31,356 bases of DNA from assembly GCA_027621335.1 (NCBI GenBank), contig JAQCAN010000001.1:1-31356 (forward strand). The letters are read 5' to 3'. Position 1 is the stretch's first letter. The number at the start of each line of letters is the position of its first letter. Below are positions 14,874 through 21,401 of this stretch, one piece after another. Source of the stretch: Bacteroidota bacterium (GTDB lineage: Bacteria; Bacteroidota; Bacteroidia; Flavobacteriales_D; JABDKJ01). A model generated the notes under the pieces. The model was not told the origin of the DNA and made no database searches. It saw only the letters and a program-made list of their open reading frames with translations. A program made the position numbers and the translations under genes.

Positions 14874-15710
14874 TCAGGAATTATTCACGAAGGCCTTCCT
14901 GTCTGGATAGTCGGTGATGATGCCGTCCACCCCGATGTCAGCCAACCACTGCATATCGCTCACTTCATTCACGGTCCATGGTACGACTAGAATTCCCTTT
15001 TCATGGCAAAGTCTGATGAGGTCAGGCGTTACCATGTTGAACTGAGGTCCTAGGAAGTTAGGAAGGAAGCCCAGGGTCTCGATCTCTCTTTCCAAGTTGA
15101 AGGCTTTGTCCAATAGCAAAGAGATCTGCACTGTAGGTTCTTGCTCATGGATGGCCTTCAAGATGCGCTTATCAAAGGATTGAAGGATGCATCGGCCCAA
15201 GGTATCCGCTTGCCTGATCACAGCCAAGACAATGGAAACGAATACATCAGGCGGTGGGTGGTATAAGTTATCGAAGTCAGGAGCGCTCTTCAGTTCGATG
15301 GTATAGAGAATGGGAGTGGAGTCTGTGAATTTCCATCTTGCCTCTATCTCTTGGAAGACTTCGGAGAGCAATGGACGGTGGATAACCTCCGTTTCTTGCT
15401 CGGGAAAGCGAGGATGAGGACATCCACAGTCAAAGTTGCGGATCATCTGATAATCCATCTGATAGAGGTTCAGGCCCTTCTCTTCTGCTTCAGTGATGTC
15501 ACTTCCATCAGGTTTCTTGCAAATATCATGAGGCATGAAAGGTTCGTGTGCCACTACCACCTGGAGATCGGCACTGATGACCACATCCATCTCCAGTGCA
15601 TCCATGCCGAGCTCCATTGCATGGATAAAGGCTGGAATACTGTTCTCAGGTTTAAGGCCGCGGCATCCGCGGTGACCATGCCATATCAAGGCATCTCTTC
15701 TTTCTTTCAC
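14874..15710 (-). CDS. Glycerophosphodiester phosphodiesterase family protein, GTG start
   Basis: 278 residues. GDPD motifs are intact: HGHRG (11-15) with catalytic His13, ENSIPAF (22-28), DALEMDVV (37-44) with metal ligands Glu40 and Asp42, VVAHEP (52-57) with His55, and a C-terminal VDGIITDYPDRK. The family hydrolyses glycerophosphodiesters to glycerol-3-phosphate and an alcohol. No signal peptide precedes the HRG motif, so the enzyme should be cytosolic and act on lipid-head-group breakdown products. The start must be the GTG at 15710: there is no in-frame ATG before the catalytic His. It begins 9 bp after the stop of the large secreted protein. TAAACTTG, one mismatch from the -7 motif, ends 4 nt before the GTG and overlaps that stop codon. 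Confidence 0.92.
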   Translation of the reverse strand: MKERRDALIWHGHRGCRGLKPENSIPAFIHAMELGMDALEMDVVISADLQVVVAHEPFMPHDICKKPDGSDITEAEEKGLNLYQMDYQMIRNFDCGCPHPRFPEQETEVIHRPLLSEVFQEIEARWKFTDSTPILYTIELKSAPDFDNLYHPPPDVFVSIVLAVIRQADTLGRCILQSFDKRILKAIHEQEPTVQISLLLDKAFNLEREIETLGFLPNFLGPQFNMVTPDLIRLCHEKGILVVPWTVNEVSDMQWLADIGVDGIITDYPDRKAFVNNS

Positions 15711-15719
15711 AGTGCAAGT

Positions 15720-18700
15720 TTAACGCACTATAGTGACCATTCCTTGAAAAAGGCGTTTATCCACTGAATTCTTCAGTTTCACCTCCATGCGCCAGGTGTA
15801 GACGCCATCTCGAGTGAAGTAGTCCGAGCCATTGGCTCCCTCTCCTGACCACTTTCCATTGAGTTCAGCAGTCTCCCAGACCAGGCTACCCATGCGGTCA
15901 TAGATCTGGAAGAGGTACTCCTCCTCACTGGCACCCGTGATACGCGGATAGAAATAATCATTGACACGGTCATTGTCCGGAGTGAAAGCATCTGGCACGA
16001 AGACTGCCAATTCACCTTGGACTTTGATTGACTGGCAAAGGGTATCTGTACACCCTTCCTCTGTCGTGACCACTTGACAGACATTCCAGAACTCAGTGGT
16101 CTCCTGTTCTGGGAAGAAGAGGGATGGGCTGGCATTCTGAGAGAAGAGGATGCTATCCAGATACCATTCGTAGGCTACGGCATTCTGCGATAGATCGATA
16201 AATGTCACGATGTTCTCGATGCTGGTAGGTTCAAAGGGAGAATAAGTGAAATCAGCCAGAGGTGCACCATTGATGGTAATGAGTCCTGGATACTCTGTTT
16301 CACTGCCGCATCCTTGTTGTGTGGTCACGGAGAGGGACACGTCATAGATCCCGGTATCGGTGAATACATAGGTGAGTGCCTGACACCCTTGAATGGTGTC
16401 CAATCCGATGATCCAGGTACAATCCTCTCCAACTTGAGACAGAGTTGGTTCTGTGTCGAGGAGGACTTCCGTCTGTCCACAGAGGACAGAGGAGCCGTTG
16501 CCCAGTTCCACCACCGGGTTCTGGAAGACATTGATGGCGATGAATTGGGAATAGGGGAAGGCACAGGCATCTGTGTATATTAATTCAAGGCTCTGGGTCT
16601 GACTAGGCGTCAAGGTGATGCTCGCTCCTTGAATCAAATCACCTCCATCAACCCAGGTGAATCCATAAGGGCCTCCAGCCCCTCCTTCGGCTGAAACGGT
16701 CACTGTGATACTTTCTCCAATGCACAAAGAGGTGTCCAAGGGGAGATCTAATTGAGGGGCTTCGATGAATCCGATCAGGGCGGTGCCAGCCCCAGAGTTC
16801 TGACAATCTGCGTCAGTGACCAATGCGATGGAATAGAGTCCAGCTTCAGAGACTGTTATGGTCGTATCCCCTGATACGGCATTGAAGGTACTGAAGGGAA
16901 GGCCATCCAGTGTGATGGAAGCGGAGAAAGGAGGTGTGCCTACAAAGTCGATCTGAATATCGGTATCAGTGCCTTGACAGATGACCGCATCTCCGGATAG
17001 CGTGGCTAATGGAAGGCTGTTCTGGGTCAGGCTGATCTCATCAGCTATCGGGGCAGAGCAATTCGCATCAGCTATTCCAATAAGTTGGAAGGTTCCTGGT
17101 TCATTAACTTGGATAAGAGCAGGAGAGGCTAGGGCAGTTTCTTGAAGGGCTGTCCCATTATTGATACTGTATTCCAGGGTCCAAGGTCCCTGCCCTATCA
17201 GATCCAATTGAACGGTTCCTACATCGCCTTCACAAAAGGCGATGTCCCCATTCAAGCTGGCCTCAGGAAGAGCCGCCTCTGTCACATCGATGAAGCCGAA
17301 GACCACGCCTTGGCAAGTACCTTGGCTCAGCGAGACCAAGGAAACAAAGCCCGCCTCATCGATCAAGAGCTGAGCCTCTGGACCAGTCACCGTGATGCTC
17401 TCTTGGACCGTTCCGTTCAGCGCATAGGTGAGGTCATAAGTTTCGTTATCACTGAGTAATACGGGAACGTTGGCCGATCCTCCGGGGCAGATCTGAACAT
17501 CCTCGATGAGTGTAGCAGTGGGAGTTGGACTTTGAGTAACTTGGAAAAGTGGACCTATGAATGATGAACACACTTGATCATCAACAGTGAAGATCTGGTA
17601 AAGTCCTGGCTCATCTACGTTCAATGAGAATGGACTCACATCGGCTGTGAAGGTCACGATGTTCCCAAAGTCGATGAAATATTGAACTGTCCAAGGCCCA
17701 GTGCCAGTGAACTCGAATTCCAAGTCCACATTCTCTCCAAGACAGAACTCGAAATCTGGACCATTTGTCAGAGCGATCGTGGGTTCAGGAAGGGCATTCA
17801 CCAACGCTTGCCCACTCACAGTGCCGATACAGGAACCTGAGCTGACACTTATCAATTCATACAATCCAGGTCCTGGGACATCCAAGGAAGAGAAGTTATT
17901 CGGCACTTGAATTGGCGCTTGTACCACCCCATCGATGGAATAAGTAAGGGTAAAAGGCCCTTGACCTATGATGTCCAGATCTAAAGGAGGAAGGGTTCCG
18001 TCATTGAGACAATAGTCCCCACCTCCACTCAGCGTGGCCACGGGAGCCGTCACTTCTTCCACAAGGACAGTTCCGTCACCTATCCCTGTGCAGAATCCAT
18101 CCACTACTCCTGTGAGTTCATACAGACCAGGTACATCGGCCACCAGGATGTAGGGATTATCGCTGGTTATGATGTCTGGTTGAGGCAGTCCATCCAGGGT
18201 ATAGGAGATGATCCAGGGCGAGGTGCCCACCAAATCGATGACAATATCAGCACTACCACCCAAACAGAAAGCCAGATCCCCGAAACATGATGCGGTAGGC
18301 CCCGGGATCTGATTCACATCGAATTCGATATCAATGGGAATGCTGCAATTGGAATCTTCAAGATTGGTGAGTGTGATAATGGCGCTTTGGTCCAAAAAGA
18401 ATGTGAAGGGACTGCTTGGAATGGAGATATTGCCTTGTGGGATGCCATTCAAGAGGAAACCCAAGAGCCAAGGCCCTGTGCCAGTTAGTTCCAAGACAAT
18501 CTCGGACTGTTCCCCAAGGCAGAAATCAGAGGCACTGACGACCGTTACAGCAGGTGAATTGACGGAAGGGATATTGAAGTCTTGTTCATAAAGACATCCA
18601 TCGGCCGCTTCCACCTCAACAGTGTAATCACCTGGACATAGAGCACCAAAATCGATTTGTCCCGTTGCGCTCAGCCCATCCACAAGAATGGTTCCATTCT

Positions 18701-19256
18701 GGATGAGGGTCTGAGTAATGGGCAGCCCTGGTCCATTGAAGTTTAGACTCGCATTTCCATTACAGAGGCTGCAAGCACTCGGGATGGTAGAATCCAACAC
18801 CAAGGTCGCTGAGCATGGCTCAGGCTCACCACAATAGATGACGCCTTCAAATCCATCAGAGGTGACAATACTCCCTGTACTGAAATTTATGGTCAGACAA
18901 GGCCCAGTGGAGGTCACAGTGAATATCTGCGTTCCATCGAACGGGGACCCTGGAAAAGGTGTGGAAGAGGTCGTAGGGCCATCGAATATGAAGATTTGAT
19001 CGAAATTCTCCTCTGTGTCGATGGTGAAATCTATAGAAAGAGGCTCTCCAGGTGAGGAAGAACAGAAGGTGACTACATAATCCTCATCATTCAGGTAGTC
19101 CCCATTGGGCCCTCCTGAATCATAAAAAGTGCCTGAACAAGTTACAATGCCATTGCCATCAATACCATCATCCAAGATATAGACCTGTGACAGCAAGGAT
19201 GAACTGATTAGGAAGAAGACCGAGGAAAGAAAAATGGGAAAATATACTCTGTTCAA
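15720..19256 (-). CDS. Large secreted CUB/repeat/PKD protein with T9SS type-B C-terminal sorting domain, TTG start
   Basis: 1178 residues. A signal peptide (about 1-23, cleavage near LLSQ) leads into a CUB-like domain (about 36-142, with FDQIFIFDG and the Cys pairs). After a linker domain (148-232), eight repeat starts carry the pattern C-x-G ahead of a TGxGPW segment, with Cys at 246, 331, 416, 505, 590, 675, 760 and 845. A PKD-like domain follows (about 998-1080). The last ~95 residues (FVPDAFTPDNDRVNDYFYP to GMVTIVR) are the gliding-motility-associated type-B CTD used for T9SS export and surface attachment. I infer a cell-surface or released adhesin-like protein; no catalytic motif was seen. 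The TTG at 19256 is the only start that keeps the signal peptide, and an in-frame stop lies two codons upstream. Confidence 0.93.
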   Translation of the reverse strand: MNRVYFPIFLSSVFFLISSSLLSQVYILDDGIDGNGIVTCSGTFYDSGGPNGDYLNDEDYVVTFCSSSPGEPLSIDFTIDTEENFDQIFIFDGPTTSSTPFPGSPFDGTQIFTVTSTGPCLTINFSTGSIVTSDGFEGVIYCGEPEPCSATLVLDSTIPSACSLCNGNASLNFNGPGLPITQTLIQNGTILVDGLSATGQIDFGALCPGDYTVEVEAADGCLYEQDFNIPSVNSPAVTVVSASDFCLGEQSEIVLELTGTGPWLLGFLLNGIPQGNISIPSSPFTFFLDQSAIITLTNLEDSNCSIPIDIEFDVNQIPGPTASCFGDLAFCLGGSADIVIDLVGTSPWIISYTLDGLPQPDIITSDNPYILVADVPGLYELTGVVDGFCTGIGDGTVLVEEVTAPVATLSGGGDYCLNDGTLPPLDLDIIGQGPFTLTYSIDGVVQAPIQVPNNFSSLDVPGPGLYELISVSSGSCIGTVSGQALVNALPEPTIALTNGPDFEFCLGENVDLEFEFTGTGPWTVQYFIDFGNIVTFTADVSPFSLNVDEPGLYQIFTVDDQVCSSFIGPLFQVTQSPTPTATLIEDVQICPGGSANVPVLLSDNETYDLTYALNGTVQESITVTGPEAQLLIDEAGFVSLVSLSQGTCQGVVFGFIDVTEAALPEASLNGDIAFCEGDVGTVQLDLIGQGPWTLEYSINNGTALQETALASPALIQVNEPGTFQLIGIADANCSAPIADEISLTQNSLPLATLSGDAVICQGTDTDIQIDFVGTPPFSASITLDGLPFSTFNAVSGDTTITVSEAGLYSIALVTDADCQNSGAGTALIGFIEAPQLDLPLDTSLCIGESITVTVSAEGGAGGPYGFTWVDGGDLIQGASITLTPSQTQSLELIYTDACAFPYSQFIAINVFQNPVVELGNGSSVLCGQTEVLLDTEPTLSQVGEDCTWIIGLDTIQGCQALTYVFTDTGIYDVSLSVTTQQGCGSETEYPGLITINGAPLADFTYSPFEPTSIENIVTFIDLSQNAVAYEWYLDSILFSQNASPSLFFPEQETTEFWNVCQVVTTEEGCTDTLCQSIKVQGELAVFVPDAFTPDNDRVNDYFYPRITGASEEEYLFQIYDRMGSLVWETAELNGKWSGEGANGSDYFTRDGVYTWRMEVKLKNSVDKRLFQGMVTIVR
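16737..18539 (-). repeat. Tandem ~85-residue (255-bp) repeats within the secreted protein
   Basis: The conserved Cys of each unit falls at residues 246, 331, 416, 505, 590, 675, 760 and 845: spacing is exactly 85 in six intervals and 89 in one. A typical unit contains FCLG, a G(T/Q)GPW segment, Y-x-(I/L)-DG, a PGLYEL-like stretch and a second Cys near its end. The units are diverged at the DNA level, so this is a protein-domain repeat (Ig-like), not a recent tandem duplication. The eighth Cys begins a more divergent unit. Confidence 0.8.
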
Positions 19257-19276
19257 GACCTACTAACTATATACGG

Positions 19277-19284
19277 CAAAGGTA
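19277..19284 (-). promoter_or_regulatory. -7 motif TACCTTTG of the large T9SS-cargo gene
   Basis: Perfect TAnnTTTG match, 20 nt before the TTG start. It is flanked by AGGTA/TACCT (19280-19284 and 19291-19295), a short imperfect symmetry. No clear -33 TTTG is visible. The start codon would lie roughly 13-15 nt from the transcript 5' end. Confidence 0.45.
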
Positions 19285-19342
19285 TCCATTTACCTAGGCC
19301 ATATCATGGATTCAGCGATCTTCGATACGGTCTTGGGCATTC

Positions 19343-19360
19343 CAAGAATGGGTCTTCTTG
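19343..19360. other. Hairpin-forming repeat in the 154-bp gap before the cargo gene
   Basis: CAAGAA, a 6-nt loop, TTCTTG; on the minus strand flanking ATT/AAT bases lengthen the stem with one bulge. It lies between the pseudogene and the -7 box of the large secreted protein. No T-tract follows on either strand, so its role (terminator or regulatory site) is open. Confidence 0.25.
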
Positions 19361-19387
19361 AATGATGTTGAAGGGGGGCAATTCGCT

Positions 19388-19408
19388 TGGCAAAGGGATA
19401 GTTTGCCA
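19388..19408 (-). terminator. Hairpin after the SGNH pseudogene
   Basis: A perfect 7-bp stem TGGCAAA/TTTGCCA with a 7-nt loop begins 2 nt after the stop codon of the pseudogene (minus strand). It lacks a T-tract, so a classical intrinsic terminator is doubtful. It may act as a transcript-end stabiliser. Confidence 0.3.
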
Positions 19409-19410
19409 GA

Positions 19411-20126
19411 TCAGAAATTGCTTTCTATTACAAAGGCGATGATCTCAGCCCATGCGAGCTGTTGATCGGCATCAGCATGCAGTTCATCCTCGGGGGTATA
19501 GGCGCCAGCATTCTCATATAGAGCTCCGCTGATGGGGAAGATATCAGCGAGGTTGACACCTGCTAGATCTGCCTCTTCTGCAATAATGCTATTCATGGCC
19601 ATGAGGGTCGTCTCAGCCTGTGCTTCAGTTCCCGCTGATGCCGGAAGCCCAGGAGCTGATGAGTAATTGGGTAAGGTCACGCAGGTTACGCGATGTGTGT
19701 TGCCGGTCAAAGTGACCGCTTTTGTGATGAGTGAACGGTAGTCTGCCCTGAACTCTTCCAATGATCTTCCTTCGAAATGGTCTTGTGCTCCCACCATGAT
19801 GGTAGCTACATTCTTACAGGTGGGATTATTGGAGTTCAGAGCTGCATTCAAGTCTAGGCTGGTAGCATCCACCGCTCCGAAGACACTGAAATCAGTGACC
19901 TGATATCCTTGGTCTTCCAATTGGCCGACCACAATGGAAGGCCAAGCTTCAGTTGGCTCCAAGTAAATACCACTACTAAACCGTCCCCGATGGCTACGAA
20001 GTGGAGAGTGGTGTTGAAATCAATGCCACAAGGATTGATGACGAGTTCTTTCTTATCGTCCTTTTTACAAGCTGCAATGAGCAGTAAGGAGAAGAGGATG
20101 GTGGTGAGGGGGCGAAGGGTCGTCAT
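19411..20126 (-). pseudogene. Frameshifted SGNH-hydrolase lipoprotein (TAP/TesA-like), with degraded nucleophile motif
   Basis: Two overlapping frames together spell one protein. The first (from ATG 20126) has a lipoprotein signal ending IAAC (Cys20), then LHFVAIGDG, the SGNH block I position. The second continues as SSGIYLEPTEAWPSIVVGQL, the normal TesA-like continuation, and runs to 19411 with a block III-like GAQDHFEG and the block V DELH. The frames join at the TTT run at 19978-19980: one extra T would restore GDGFSSGIYLEP. Two further changes are independent of the frameshift: the expected GDS is GDG (nucleophile Ser replaced by Gly), and the block III Asn appears as Gln. This suggests either a decaying gene or a non-catalytic member whose frameshift is a sequence error. 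The functional ancestor would have been an envelope lipase or esterase. Confidence 0.75.
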
Positions 20127-20141
20127 AGCTATTCAATAAAG

Positions 20142-20174
20142 ATGGCCCCTTGCATTATGAATACAAGAGGCCAT
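20142..20174 (-). terminator. Intrinsic terminator of the porG-uppS-bamA-skp-skp operon
   Basis: Read on the minus strand, an 11-bp stem (ATGGCCTCTTG pairing with CAAGGGGCCAT, one G-U pair) with an 11-nt loop starts 28 nt after the last skp stop codon and is followed by the T-rich CTTTATTG. The G-U pair occurs only in RNA from the minus strand (a C-A mismatch on the plus strand), which fits a minus-strand terminator. It is the strongest terminator-like hairpin I found in the window. Confidence 0.6.
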
Positions 20175-20202
20175 TCCAATACGTTTTTCTGGGTCATTAG
20201 GG

Positions 20203-20709
20203 TCACCCTGTGATGCCCAACTTGGTCTTCACCATTTGAGAGACATCTTGTCCATTCTGGAAGACCACCGCTCCAGAACCTAGGTCGAAGATGTATACGA
20301 ATCCATTCTCGGTCCCTACTTCGTCAATGGCTCTTTGAAGCTTTTCCAACATAGGCTGCACCAAGGCTTCTTCCTCGGCGACCAAGTCATTCTGTGCATT
20401 GTTCCTGAATTCCTGAATGCGTTTCTCCAGTTCTATGATTTCACCACGCATATCTTCCACGGTGGACTGAGGGGTATCCTCGGTCAACGCTTGGAAGGCT
20501 TGGATCTTAGTCTGATACTCAGTGGTGAGTACGCCTAGACGATCTTCTAACTGCTTGCTCATAGCTGTGATCTTAGCCTCAGCATCAGCGCGTTCGGGCA
20601 TCAACATGAGCAGCTCTTGTGTATTCACATGACCGAATTTCATTTGGTCTTGTGCGAATGTACTCAGGCTCAAGCCCAGCACTGCGATTACGAGTAGTAC
20701 CTTTTTCAT
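20203..20709 (-). CDS. Skp/OmpH-family periplasmic chaperone (second copy)
   Basis: 168 residues from ATG 20709 (MKKVLLVIAVLG), preferred over a GTG four codons upstream because it gives a standard signal peptide, cleaved near TFA-QDQ. The mature part begins MKFGHVNTQELL, the conserved start of OmpH/Skp proteins, followed by a long charged, helical, coiled-coil-like middle (about 45-125) and a C-terminal strand segment (VYIFDLGSGAVVF). Skp-type trimers hold unfolded outer-membrane proteins on their way to BamA. It is the last gene of the operon, about 30 bp after the first copy, and the two copies are clearly diverged. Tandem ompH genes downstream of bamA are also known in Porphyromonas gingivalis. 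Confidence 0.9.
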   Translation of the reverse strand: MKKVLLVIAVLGLSLSTFAQDQMKFGHVNTQELLMLMPERADAEAKITAMSKQLEDRLGVLTTEYQTKIQAFQALTEDTPQSTVEDMRGEIIELEKRIQEFRNNAQNDLVAEEEALVQPMLEKLQRAIDEVGTENGFVYIFDLGSGAVVFQNGQDVSQMVKTKLGITG

Positions 20710-20740
20710 TGTTTGATTCACTATGTTGTTTGTCTAATAA

Positions 20741-21370
20741 TTATTTGCCTCGAGTGCCACCGACTGAGCTTCCTCCATCTTGTGGAGTGGATTCTTTGAC
20801 CGGTGCGGAACCACCATCTGTATCCTCACTCTCTTGGTTGTTCTCTCCTGGGCGAATGCCCATCTTCCTGAGGACTTTATCGCTCTTGTCATACTTGGGA
20901 TTGGCATAGAGCACACCGGCTTCCCCTGATTTATCGAAGATGGCCTCATAGCCATTCTCGTTGGCATATTCCCTTATGGCTACGAATATCTTCTCTTGGA
21001 CAGGCTGTATCAATTCTTGACGCTTCTTGAAGAGGTCGCCTTCTACTCCGAACCTCTGCTTCTGAAGGTTTTTGGCCTCCGTCTCCTTACGGACGATCTC
21101 TTCTTCTCGTTTCTGCCTCATTTCTTCAGTCAGGAGGACCGCCTCTGCCTGATAGCTCTTATAAAGTCTTTCTATGGAGGCATAACGCTCTTCTATCTCT
21201 TTTTGCCATTCAGCAGAGGCGCTGTTCAATTCGTTCTGGGCCTGACTGTAATCCGGCATATTTTCCAAGATGTACTTTGTGTCCACAAAAGCGAATTTCA
21301 TCTGAGCTTTCGCTTCCGATGACGCCATTAGAAGAGCGAATACGAAGGCGGTTCTGAATAAGGTTTTCAT
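20741..21370 (-). CDS. skp: Skp/OmpH-family periplasmic chaperone (first copy)
   Basis: 209 residues from ATG 21370 (MKTLFRTAFVFALLMASSEAKA, signal peptide cleaved before QMKFAFVD). Another ATG at 21379 is plausible: TACCTTAG, a near match to the -7 motif, ends 4 nt before it, so it could be the start of a leaderless transcript. The mature protein starts with KFAFVDTKYIL, the OmpH signature, has a long Glu/Lys/Arg-rich helical region (about 45-130) and then YANENGYEAIFDKSG. The C-terminus is a ~35-residue tail rich in Ser, Gly, Glu and Pro that is likely disordered and absent from the second copy. It functions as a periplasmic holdase for BamA clients and sits just after bamA. Confidence 0.9.
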   Translation of the reverse strand: MKTLFRTAFVFALLMASSEAKAQMKFAFVDTKYILENMPDYSQAQNELNSASAEWQKEIEERYASIERLYKSYQAEAVLLTEEMRQKREEEIVRKETEAKNLQKQRFGVEGDLFKKRQELIQPVQEKIFVAIREYANENGYEAIFDKSGEAGVLYANPKYDKSDKVLRKMGIRPGENNQESEDTDGGSAPVKESTPQDGGSSVGGTRGK

Positions 21371-21401
21371 AGCATTCATGGGGCTAAGGTAAGTCATTGG
21401 A

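Noticed and set aside
16737..18539. Regular 255-bp periodicity considered as a CRISPR-like or recent tandem repeat
   Set aside because: The units are in frame, diverged in DNA sequence and conserved only as protein; no identical repeat or spacers.
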